Source of the DNA: CAZYJR01 sp964647905
GTDB lineage: Bacteria > Desulfobacterota > DSM-4660 > Desulfatiglandales > HGW-15
Length of the DNA: 64,000 bases
Assembly: GCA_964647905.1 (NCBI GenBank)
Contig: CAZYJR010000010.1
Span: forward strand, 47,439-111,438
Direction: 5' to 3'
Shown here: in pieces, positions 8,988 through 17,179 of the stretch
Position numbering within the stretch: the first letter of the stretch is position 1
How the letters are laid out: each line of letters starts with the position of its first letter
Notes under the pieces: model-generated
The model's database searches: none
The model's input: the letters and a program-made list of their open reading frames with translations, nothing else
Told to the model about the DNA's origin: nothing
Position numbers and translations under genes: made by a program

Positions 8988-11873
8988 ATGTCCGGCAAGC
9001 CCACCTACGAAGAGCTTGAACGCCTGGTAAACGAGCTCAAAGGGGAAGACAAGGCCGATTCCGGGACCGGGGAGCCCTTCCGCAAGAACGAGGAGCTCTT
9101 CTCCCAGATCGTGGACGGCACTCCCATCGCCACCTTCGTAATCGACGATACCCACCGCATCACCCACTGCAACAAGGCCTGGGAGAACTTGACCGGGATC
9201 CCGGCGGCAAAACTAATAGGCACCAGAAAGCACTGGAAGACGTTCTATGCCGAACAACGGCCGGTAATGGCCGACCTGATCGTGGACGGGGCCCCTGAAG
9301 AAGAGTTCGCCAAATATTACGGCGGCAAGTACCGAAAGTCCCAGGTGATCGAAGGCGCATACGAGGCCGAGGACTTCTTCCCCGCTCTCGGCGAAAAGGG
9401 CAAATGGCTTTTTTTCACCGCTTCCCCCATAAAGGACGAAAACGGCCGTATGAAGGGGGCCATTGAGACCCTCCAGGATGTGACCGAGCGGAAGCGGGCC
9501 GAAGAGAAACTCAGGGATTCGGAAAGAAGATTCCGGGCCCTCCTTGACTTCCTGCCCTATCCCATAGTGGTCTTTGACCTCGAAGGCAGGGTCACTTACT
9601 TGAATCCGGCCTTTACCGAGACCTTCGGCTGGACCATGGAAGAGCTGAAGGGCAGCAGCATTCCCTATGTCCCCCCGGGACTGGAGCAGGAGACCAGAGA
9701 GGTCATAGATCGGTTTCTGACCGAGAAGGTGATCCACAGCCATGAGACCAAGCGGCTGACCAAGGACGGCCGGATCCTGGAGGTGGTGTTGAGCGCGTCC
9801 TTTTACCAGGACGCCGAGGGAAACTTCCTGGGTGAGCTGGTGATCTTGAGGGACGTCACCCACGAGAGGCGGATCGCTAGGAACAACGAGGCCCTGAGGC
9901 GGATCAGCATGGCGCTTCCCGCTTATCCTGATCTGGAAGACCTGCTGGATTACATAAGCGGTGAGGTGCAGGGCCTGATAGGCTCGGAAGGAGCCCTGGT
10001 CATACTTTTGGACGAGGAGAGGCAGGAGCTCTTTTTCCCCGGGGCGGCCTATGAGGATACGGCCACCACGAACAGGGTCAAGGAGGTTCGCTTCCCCATC
10101 GACGAGTTGGTGGCGGGCAAGGTGATTCGAACCGGCCGGCCCATGATCATCCCGGAGGTCTCCAAAGATCTCCCCTTGCACCGAAATCGCGATCAGAAGC
10201 TCGGGTACGACACGCGGAATCTCATGCTGGTCCCGCTCAAGAGCAGCGACCGGACCATAGGGGTGATCGCGAGCATCAACAAGAAGCAAGGGGTCTTTGA
10301 TCAAGCCGACCTGGAGCTCCTCAGGATGATAGCGGGGACCGTGGCCCTGTCAGTGGAGAACGCCCGCTTCTCCGAGGATCTCAAGAAGGCTTACAGGAAC
10401 AACGAGACCCTGCTAAGGATCAGCCGGGCCCTCCCTCTCTACCCTGACCTCGAGGACCTCCTGGATTACATCAGCGGCGAGGTGCAAAGGCTGATGGACT
10501 CGGACGGAGCGCTTGTGGGCCTGTTGGAGCCCGAAGAGGAGCGCATATTCTTCCTGGGCGCCTGTTATGAGGACAAGACCGTTGAAGAACGGGTGAAGCG
10601 GAGCGGCTTCGATCTGGAGGAGATAGCCGCCGGCAGGGTTATCCGTACCGGGGAGCCGCAGATAGTCGCCGACATCGAAGAGGACCAGCGGCTTTACCCT
10701 GATAGGGACAAGAAGCTGGGCTATAGGACGCGCAGCTTCATAGAGGTTCCCTTGAGAAGCACGGACAGGGTCATCGGGGTCCTCTGCGCAGTAAACAAGA
10801 AAGACGGGACGTTTGACGAGAGGGACCTTGAGCTCTTGAGCCTGGTGGGCGGCACGGTGTCGCTCTCCATAGAAAACGCGCGCTACTCCGAGGAGCTCAA
10901 GAAGGCCTATCTGGAGGTCAGGAGCCTCAACCGGGCCAAGGACAAGGCTATCAACCACCTTTCCCATGAGCTCAAGACGCCGGTAAGCGTGCTGGTGGGG
11001 TCACTGGACATCCTGTCCAAGCGCCTGGAGGGACTGAGCGAGGAGACATGGAAGCCCACCATGGAAAGGGCCGGGCGCAATCTCAACCGCATAGTGGAGA
11101 TACAGGACGAGGTGGACGACATTATTCAGGAGCGGAGAACGGACATCCCCATGCTGCTTTCCATCCTGGTGGATCAATGCGCCGACCAGCTCGAGACCAT
11201 CATAGCTCAAGAAGCGGGCGAAGGCGATCCTGTGGAGCGAGTCAGACGCCGCATAGATCAGATTTACGGCGCCAGGGACCTGAAACCGGAAGCCATTGAC
11301 CTGGGAGAATTTGTGAAGGGGAGAGTGGAAGAAGCCCGCAGGCTGGCCGGGCACCGAGACCTGGACTTGGAGGTCGGCACGGAGCCGGGGTGCACCGTCC
11401 ACATACCGCACGCTCCCCTCCAAAAGACGGTTGACGGGCTGTTGCGGAATGCGGTTGAGAACACGCCTGATCAGGGCATAATCGAGGTCTTGGTGCATCC
11501 TGCTGGAGAGGCCGTGGAGCTGGTCGTTCGGGACTACGGGACCGGCATCCCCCGGGACGCCCAGGCCCGCATCTTTGAGGGCTTTTTCAGCGCCCGGGAC
11601 ACCCTCCACTACTCCACGCGCAAACCGTTCGACTTCAACGCCGGGGGCAAGGGGGCGGACCTGCTTCGGATGAAGATTTTCTCCGAGCGCTATGGATTCA
11701 AGATCTCCATGTCATCCACCAGGTGCCCCTTCATCCCGTCGGAGTCCGATGTCTGCCCGGGCCGAATCGAGGACTGCCCCCATTGCTCGGTCCCGGAGGA
11801 GTGCCTTGAGTCGGGGGGGACCACGATCCGGGTCCGGTTCCCCAGGAAGGCGGGGGAGTTGAAACAAGGCTAA
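8988..11873 (+). CDS. PAS-PAS-GAF-GAF histidine kinase with C-terminal cysteine cluster
   Basis: 961 residues, no membrane span. It starts with a TYEELERLVNELK helix, as in many deltaproteobacterial PAS kinases. PAS1 ~30-165; PAS2 ~170-295; then two GAF domains (~305-460 and ~475-630) that are near-duplicates of each other (RISMALPAYPDLEDLLDYIS versus RISRALPLYPDLEDLLDYIS). The H-box is INHLSHELKTPVSVLVGSL with H660. A long HATPase domain follows (NAVENTPDQG, DYGTGIPRDAQARIFEGF). Just before the final beta strand is a C-rich insert, CPFIPSESDVCPG-RIEDCPHCSVPEEC, which could bind a metal or Fe-S cluster or form a redox switch. Its stop overlaps the convergent glgP stop by 4 bases. Confidence 0.88.
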   Translation: MSGKPTYEELERLVNELKGEDKADSGTGEPFRKNEELFSQIVDGTPIATFVIDDTHRITHCNKAWENLTGIPAAKLIGTRKHWKTFYAEQRPVMADLIVDGAPEEEFAKYYGGKYRKSQVIEGAYEAEDFFPALGEKGKWLFFTASPIKDENGRMKGAIETLQDVTERKRAEEKLRDSERRFRALLDFLPYPIVVFDLEGRVTYLNPAFTETFGWTMEELKGSSIPYVPPGLEQETREVIDRFLTEKVIHSHETKRLTKDGRILEVVLSASFYQDAEGNFLGELVILRDVTHERRIARNNEALRRISMALPAYPDLEDLLDYISGEVQGLIGSEGALVILLDEERQELFFPGAAYEDTATTNRVKEVRFPIDELVAGKVIRTGRPMIIPEVSKDLPLHRNRDQKLGYDTRNLMLVPLKSSDRTIGVIASINKKQGVFDQADLELLRMIAGTVALSVENARFSEDLKKAYRNNETLLRISRALPLYPDLEDLLDYISGEVQRLMDSDGALVGLLEPEEERIFFLGACYEDKTVEERVKRSGFDLEEIAAGRVIRTGEPQIVADIEEDQRLYPDRDKKLGYRTRSFIEVPLRSTDRVIGVLCAVNKKDGTFDERDLELLSLVGGTVSLSIENARYSEELKKAYLEVRSLNRAKDKAINHLSHELKTPVSVLVGSLDILSKRLEGLSEETWKPTMERAGRNLNRIVEIQDEVDDIIQERRTDIPMLLSILVDQCADQLETIIAQEAGEGDPVERVRRRIDQIYGARDLKPEAIDLGEFVKGRVEEARRLAGHRDLDLEVGTEPGCTVHIPHAPLQKTVDGLLRNAVENTPDQGIIEVLVHPAGEAVELVVRDYGTGIPRDAQARIFEGFFSARDTLHYSTRKPFDFNAGGKGADLLRMKIFSERYGFKISMSSTRCPFIPSESDVCPGRIEDCPHCSVPEECLESGGTTIRVRFPRKAGELKQG

Positions 11874-14449
11874 GTCGAGAGCTCCTCAGGCTCCCCCCAG
11901 ATGACCAACCCCATGGCGTGCCGGCTCTCGGGGTTGGGATGGTTGGGGATAATGCGTATGTTGAGCCCGAAATGCCCGGCCTCCTCAAAGCCGAGCTCCC
12001 CTGAGTACAGGAAGACCCTTTCCCCCGACTCCTTTGCCGGCTCCATGGGCCTGGTGATACGATCCTGGTATTGGCCGGAGGGATCCACCCTGCCCCCGTA
12101 GATCTCCACCACCACGTCTTCAGGCCCCAACTCCCCCAGAAAGACCTCAGCCTCCACTCTTATGGGGACACCCACCTCCACTCCGTTCATGTCGCCCATG
12201 CGTATCTGCTTGACGGCCACACTGGACCAGTTGTACATGAGCTTCTCGCGCCATTGGGCCAGGGACCTCAGGCCGGCCCAGTCCTCTTCCATAAGTTGGA
12301 ATCCCCGCTCCGCGGCCCGGGCATAGGACTTCTCCCAGTACTCCTCCACCATGCGGTGGGTGTTGAATACCGGACAGAGCCGGTGAAGCGACGCCTTCAT
12401 CATCGCTATCCAGAGTCTTGGAAGGCCGTCCGGCCCGCGGTCATAGAATCGGGGGACTACGTCCTTTTCCAGAATGTCATACAAGATCTTGCTCTCGAGC
12501 TCGTCCTGAAACTCGGGATCGTCATAGGTCTCCCCGCTCCCTATGGCCCAACCCAACTCCCTATGGTACCCTTCATCCCACCAGCCGTCCAGGATGCTCA
12601 ATTGCAGGGCCCCGTTGGCCGCGGCCTTCATCCCGCTGGTTCCACAGGCCTCCATGGGGCGGCGGGGCGTGTTGAGCCACACATCCACTCCCTGGACCAT
12701 GTGCCTGCCGATCTCCATGTCGTAGTCCTCCAGGAACACCATGTGCCTGCGTAGGGCTTCCCTGCCCGTTATCTGGATCAGCTGCTTGATCAACTGCTTC
12801 CCGCCTTCGTCCTGGGGGTGGGCCTTTCCTGCGAAGACCATTTGAACCGGTCTGTCAGGATCGGTCAGTATGCGCTCCAGGCGGGGGATGTCCCTGAGCA
12901 CCATATGTGCGCGCTTGTAAGGGGCGAAGCGCCTTGCAAAGCCTATGGTGAGCACTTCCGAGTTCAGCACCTCGGATGCCAGCTCCAGGTCCCGATTGGA
13001 CTGTCCGCGGTTGGCCAACTGCTCCCGGAGCCTCCTGCGGGCAAAGGCCACCAATCGCTCCCTGGCCCGTTCGTGGGTGCGCCAGAGCTCGGTGTCCGGT
13101 ATCTGATCCACCCGCTCCCAGACCTTTTCATTGTCCGGGTCCTCCACCCAGCGCGGGCCCAGGTAGCGGTCACAGTTCTCGGCCATACCCCGCGAGATCC
13201 ACGACGGAATGTGAACGCCGTTGGTAACATGGGTTATGGGGAGATCAGCCTCCGGCAGTCTGGGCCATATCTTCCGCCACATACGGCGGCTCACTCTCCC
13301 GTGCAGCCTGCTGACCGCATTGTTCCAGTTGGAGAGGCGCAAAGCCAGCACCGCCATACTGAATACCTCCTGGCGATCCCGCGGGTCCTGCCTCCCGAAG
13401 CCCAGGAGCACGTCGAAGCTGATGCCCAAGGCCCTGGCAAAGCCCTCTAAGTAGGCGTGCATCAAACCCGGATCAAAGGTGTCTATACCGGCCGGCACGG
13501 GTGTGTGTGTTGTGAAGACATTGGTGGCCCGGACGAACTCCAGGGCCTCATTAAAGCTCAGGCCGTGATCTTCCCTGAGTCCTCGTATACGCTCAAACGC
13601 GGCGAAAGCCGAATGCCCCTCGTTCATGTGATAGACCACCGGGTCGTGCCCCATGGCCTTGAGCATCCTGACTCCGCCTATGCCCAGTATGATCTCCTGG
13701 CGGATACGCATCTCCCGATCCCCTCCATAGAGCTCCGAGGTGACCTCCCTGCCCCATTCCGGATTTCCAGGGATGTTCGTATCCAATAGGAAAAGCCTGG
13801 TCCTGCCCACATCCACCCTCCAGGCCTGCACCTCCACGGGGGTCCCCTTGAGATCCACCGTGATCGTGACGGGCTTCCCGGCCTGATCCCGCACGATCTC
13901 CATGGGCATGGTGTGGAAATGATTGATCGGGTAGTTCTCCATCTGCCATCCGTCCTGGGTCAGGTACTGCCTGAAGTACCCTTTCTGATAGGCAAGGGAG
14001 ACCCCCATGACCGGCAGGCACAAATCACTGGCCGACTTCAGGTGATCGCCGGAGAGGATGCCCAGGCCCCCGGAGTAAATGGGGAGGCTGTCGGCCACCC
14101 CGCACTCCGCGGTGAAATAGGCCACCTGGAAAGGCCTGGCCCGGTCCCCGAAAATCGACGGGTGCGGCTTTCCCGAGACATACCGCTGGAAGTCCTGCCA
14201 TACGCGCTCCATGTGGGCCAGGAAGGCCTCGTCCCCGGCCAGGTCATCCAGGTCCTTTTGACTCAACCGGCACAGGTATTCAACTGGATTCTTCCGCGTC
14301 GCCGTCCAAAGCTCCGGATTGATGCGCCGGAACAGGTCATGGGTCTCATAGTCCCAGACAAACCAGATGTTCTGGGCCAGGGCCCGGATCTTCTCCAAGG
14401 GCGCGGGGATTTTCGGACGTACGTCTATGGTCTTGATCGGCGTGCTCAT
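11870..14449 (-). CDS. glgP: Alpha-glucan (glycogen/maltodextrin) phosphorylase, GT35
   Basis: 859 residues, of the shorter non-classical GlgP branch that starts with a DUF3417 region (IRALAQNIWFVWDYETHDLF). Landmarks: YFTAECGVADSLPIYSGGLG, the FTTHTPVPAGIDTF segment, THVTNGVHIPSWIS, and the PLP-lysine region ACGTSGMKAAANGALQLSIL followed by DGWWDEGYH. It releases glucose-1-phosphate from glucan non-reducing ends using phosphate. It is the last gene of the seven-gene glucan operon, 18 bases behind the CdaA-CdaR gene. Start ATG at 14449 follows AGAGGATTCAGAC. Confidence 0.93.
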   Translation of the reverse strand: MSTPIKTIDVRPKIPAPLEKIRALAQNIWFVWDYETHDLFRRINPELWTATRKNPVEYLCRLSQKDLDDLAGDEAFLAHMERVWQDFQRYVSGKPHPSIFGDRARPFQVAYFTAECGVADSLPIYSGGLGILSGDHLKSASDLCLPVMGVSLAYQKGYFRQYLTQDGWQMENYPINHFHTMPMEIVRDQAGKPVTITVDLKGTPVEVQAWRVDVGRTRLFLLDTNIPGNPEWGREVTSELYGGDREMRIRQEIILGIGGVRMLKAMGHDPVVYHMNEGHSAFAAFERIRGLREDHGLSFNEALEFVRATNVFTTHTPVPAGIDTFDPGLMHAYLEGFARALGISFDVLLGFGRQDPRDRQEVFSMAVLALRLSNWNNAVSRLHGRVSRRMWRKIWPRLPEADLPITHVTNGVHIPSWISRGMAENCDRYLGPRWVEDPDNEKVWERVDQIPDTELWRTHERARERLVAFARRRLREQLANRGQSNRDLELASEVLNSEVLTIGFARRFAPYKRAHMVLRDIPRLERILTDPDRPVQMVFAGKAHPQDEGGKQLIKQLIQITGREALRRHMVFLEDYDMEIGRHMVQGVDVWLNTPRRPMEACGTSGMKAAANGALQLSILDGWWDEGYHRELGWAIGSGETYDDPEFQDELESKILYDILEKDVVPRFYDRGPDGLPRLWIAMMKASLHRLCPVFNTHRMVEEYWEKSYARAAERGFQLMEEDWAGLRSLAQWREKLMYNWSSVAVKQIRMGDMNGVEVGVPIRVEAEVFLGELGPEDVVVEIYGGRVDPSGQYQDRITRPMEPAKESGERVFLYSGELGFEEAGHFGLNIRIIPNHPNPESRHAMGLVIWGEPEELST

Positions 14450-14467
14450 GTCTGAATCCTCTCCGGG

Positions 14468-15643
14468 TCAATCCGGTTGCTCTTCATTCAAGACGAACTC
14501 CATCATTGCCGGGTCAATGTTAACCACATAGAGGCGCTCGTTGGGAAGCACAATGTTCGCCCGGGTGATCCGGAGACTGGTGCGCCCTTGTTCAGCCCCT
14601 GAGAGATCCACCGAGGCTTGGACGTTCTTCTCGCTGAGGGTGCTGGCGTCCTTCCTGAGCCCCCTGACCCTCAGGCGGACCCTGGGATCCACCGGCTCGG
14701 TCATCTCCAGGCCCGGAGGCATGTTGCGGACCTCCAACGGGACCCCGACGGTGACCTCGAAATCCTGTTGCCCGGCCAAGAGGAGCCAGAGGCCGAAGAC
14801 CACGCCGAAGACAGCCAGCTTGATCCTCCACCTCCTGAAGATCAGCATCCGAACCCGCTCCCCAAAAGGGGGCCGGCCTTCTCTTGAAGGGGCATAGGCC
14901 TCCCGGATCTCGCTTGCAAGCGCCTCCGGGCCTTCCACGACCTTGAGCTCGCCGGCGCAGGCAACCGAGACCTCCCCCCTTTCCTCCGAGACCACGGCAA
15001 CCAATGCGTCGCAGCGTTCAGTCAGCCCGACCGCGGCCCTGTGGCGGGTCCCCCAGTGGGCCGGGAGTCCTTCGGACGACGTGAGGGGGAGATAACATGC
15101 CACCTGCGTGATCCGGCCTCGACTCACCACCATGGCCCCGTCGTGGAGCGGCGACTCCTTCTGAAAGATGCTGGTGATGATCTCAGGCGTGGGATCAGCC
15201 TCCAAAGGGTGCCCCTCGGTAACCAGTTCTTCAACGCTGTCCGCCCTCTCCAGCACGATCAGGGCGCCGATTCCACGCTCGGCCAAGGCGAAAACCGCAC
15301 GGGAGATCCCCCTGATCCATTCGTCCGCTGCCACCAAACGGTGAAGGCCCAGGGAACGCAACGGGTTCACCCGCTCCAGCACCTGGCGGATCTCGCGCTG
15401 GAAAAGGATGATGAGAAGAAGGACCAGCACCTGCCACAGGATCTGAAAGACCCATGTGGTCAGAAACAGCCCCCAGAATCGGGCGACGGTGAAGACCAGG
15501 CCGAAGACCAGCATGCCCACCAGCGCCTTGAACGCCTTGGTCCCCTTGAACCACAGAAAGAGATGATAGGAAAACACGGTCAGGAACAGGATGTCCAGCA
15601 CGTCCCTGGGTCTCAGGTCGGCTATGAGCGCGGGGAAGTTCAT
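14468..15643 (-). CDS. Diadenylate cyclase fused to a YbbR domain (CdaA-CdaR fusion)
   Basis: 391 residues from the ATG at 15643; a longer frame has no ribosome site. Three hydrophobic segments (~14-31, 40-62, 64-82) precede a cytoplasmic DAC domain with both catalytic motifs, SPLHDGA (D168-A170) and GTRHRAA (R200-R202). It should make c-di-AMP from two ATP. A fourth hydrophobic segment (~275-291, FGVVFGLWLLLAG) leads to a ~95-residue YbbR domain with VGVPLEVRNMPPGL and VRLRVRG, which would lie outside the membrane. In Firmicutes the cyclase CdaA and its regulator CdaR are separate neighbouring genes and CdaR has several YbbR repeats. The gene lies between malQ (13-base gap) and glgP (18-base gap), so it is co-transcribed with glucan metabolism. 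Confidence 0.9.
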   Translation of the reverse strand: MNFPALIADLRPRDVLDILFLTVFSYHLFLWFKGTKAFKALVGMLVFGLVFTVARFWGLFLTTWVFQILWQVLVLLLIILFQREIRQVLERVNPLRSLGLHRLVAADEWIRGISRAVFALAERGIGALIVLERADSVEELVTEGHPLEADPTPEIITSIFQKESPLHDGAMVVSRGRITQVACYLPLTSSEGLPAHWGTRHRAAVGLTERCDALVAVVSEERGEVSVACAGELKVVEGPEALASEIREAYAPSREGRPPFGERVRMLIFRRWRIKLAVFGVVFGLWLLLAGQQDFEVTVGVPLEVRNMPPGLEMTEPVDPRVRLRVRGLRKDASTLSEKNVQASVDLSGAEQGRTSLRITRANIVLPNERLYVVNIDPAMMEFVLNEEQPD

Positions 15644-15656
15644 CTGCAAGGATCCT

Positions 15657-17150
15657 TCATATCCTGCCGTAGATCTCGGCCATACTCCTGAGGCGGGAAA
15701 AAGGCGCATGGTCCAGGGCGGCCGGTGCCAGGCGCCACAGCCAGTTCCCACGGCTCGTGGCCGGTCTGTTCATTCGGTGCTCCTCGCCCAGGCCCAGCAC
15801 ATCCGGCATGGGGAGGACGCAGGTATCCGCAACCGACATCATGGCCAGTCGAACCAACTCCAGATGGACATCCGAGAAGGTGATCTCCCGCCCTACATAG
15901 GCGCTCAGACGCTTCCTCTGCTCCACTGTGGTCTCGTTCTCGAACCAGCCCCTGACCGTGTTGTTGTCATGGGTGCCGGTATAGACCACGCAGTTTCTCA
16001 CATGGCGATGCGGGGCGTATGGGTTGGTGGAGAGATCCGGGCCAAAGGCGAAAAGGAGCACCTTCATCCCGGGGAACCCGAAATGGTCCATGACCTCGTG
16101 TACGTCCGATGTAATCACCCCCAGGTCTTCGGCAATTATGGTCGCCTCCGGGACCTCGCGCATTACGGCTTCGAAGAACTCCCGCCCCGGGGCCTCCACC
16201 CACCGCCCGTTCATTGCTGTTCTTTCGCCCGCCTGGATCTCCCAGTATCCCATGAATCCCCTGAAATGATCAATGCGGATGCAGTCGAACAGCCCCATAT
16301 TGCGCCTGATACGGTCGATCCACCATTGGTAGCCGCTCTCCCGGAGGGTCTCCCACCGGTATACGGGGTTCCCCCACAACTGGCCGGTCTCGCTGAAGTA
16401 GTCGGGCGGGACACCGGCCACCGCCATGGGCCGCTTGTCCTCGTCCAGCTTGAAGATCTCTGGATGCACCCACACGTCGGCGCTGTCGTGGACCACGTAG
16501 ATAGGGACATCTCCCATGATATCCACGCCGTGCTCCTTGGAGTAGGCCCTGACGGCCTGCCACTGTTTCGAGAAGATGTACTGGAAGAATCGGATCCTGT
16601 CCATCTCCTCAGCCAGCTCTCTGCGCGCCGATTCAAGCGCCTCGGCCCTGCGGTCCCTCAGCTCCTCGGGCCAGGCATACCACGGTTTGCCTCCCAACCG
16701 CGACTTGAGGGCGGTGAACAGGGCGAAGTCCTCCAGCCAATAGGTCTCGTCCCGGCGAAAATCCTCGAAGTCATCGCCGGGGCCGCGCGAGCGAAACCGC
16801 TCCCATGCCTTGTGCAACAGGCGTCCTTTGCTCCTTCCGGCTTCCTCGTATGCGGCCCTTCCCTCGGGAAAACCTTCAGGGAGCGGGAGGTCCCCGGGGT
16901 CCAACAGACCGTCCCGCAAGAGGAGCTCCGGGCTTATCAGGAGGGGGTTGGAGGCGAACGAGGATTGGCTGTGGTAGGGCGAGTTCCCGTGCCCCGGATC
17001 AGTGGGGTTGAGCGGCAGTATCTGCCACAGCCTCTGCCCGCCCTTATGCAGGAAATCCACGAAGCGGTAGGCCCCGGGGCCCAAGTCGCCTACCCCGAAG
17101 CCCCCGGGCAGCGAGGTTATGTGTAGCAGTATGCCGCTCTTCCTCTCCAT
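15657..17150 (-). CDS. malQ: 4-alpha-glucanotransferase (amylomaltase), GH77
   Basis: 497 residues from the ATG at 17150 (GGGAGAGGAA upstream). GH77 signatures: GILLHITSLPGGFGVGDLG at the N-terminus, LPLNPTDPGHGNSPYHSQSS, the nucleophile region IRIDHFRGF, acid/base region IIAEDLGVIT, and the YTGTHDNNT motif carrying the transition-state aspartate. It transfers alpha-1,4-glucan segments between malto-oligosaccharides, producing substrates for GlgP. Typical family length. The spacing of 29 bases to the GH57 gene and 13 to the cyclase gene places it in the operon. Confidence 0.93.
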   Translation of the reverse strand: MERKSGILLHITSLPGGFGVGDLGPGAYRFVDFLHKGGQRLWQILPLNPTDPGHGNSPYHSQSSFASNPLLISPELLLRDGLLDPGDLPLPEGFPEGRAAYEEAGRSKGRLLHKAWERFRSRGPGDDFEDFRRDETYWLEDFALFTALKSRLGGKPWYAWPEELRDRRAEALESARRELAEEMDRIRFFQYIFSKQWQAVRAYSKEHGVDIMGDVPIYVVHDSADVWVHPEIFKLDEDKRPMAVAGVPPDYFSETGQLWGNPVYRWETLRESGYQWWIDRIRRNMGLFDCIRIDHFRGFMGYWEIQAGERTAMNGRWVEAPGREFFEAVMREVPEATIIAEDLGVITSDVHEVMDHFGFPGMKVLLFAFGPDLSTNPYAPHRHVRNCVVYTGTHDNNTVRGWFENETTVEQRKRLSAYVGREITFSDVHLELVRLAMMSVADTCVLPMPDVLGLGEEHRMNRPATSRGNWLWRLAPAALDHAPFSRLRSMAEIYGRI

Positions 17151-17179
17151 TTCCTCTCCCGGCTTCCGGGCCCTATACC

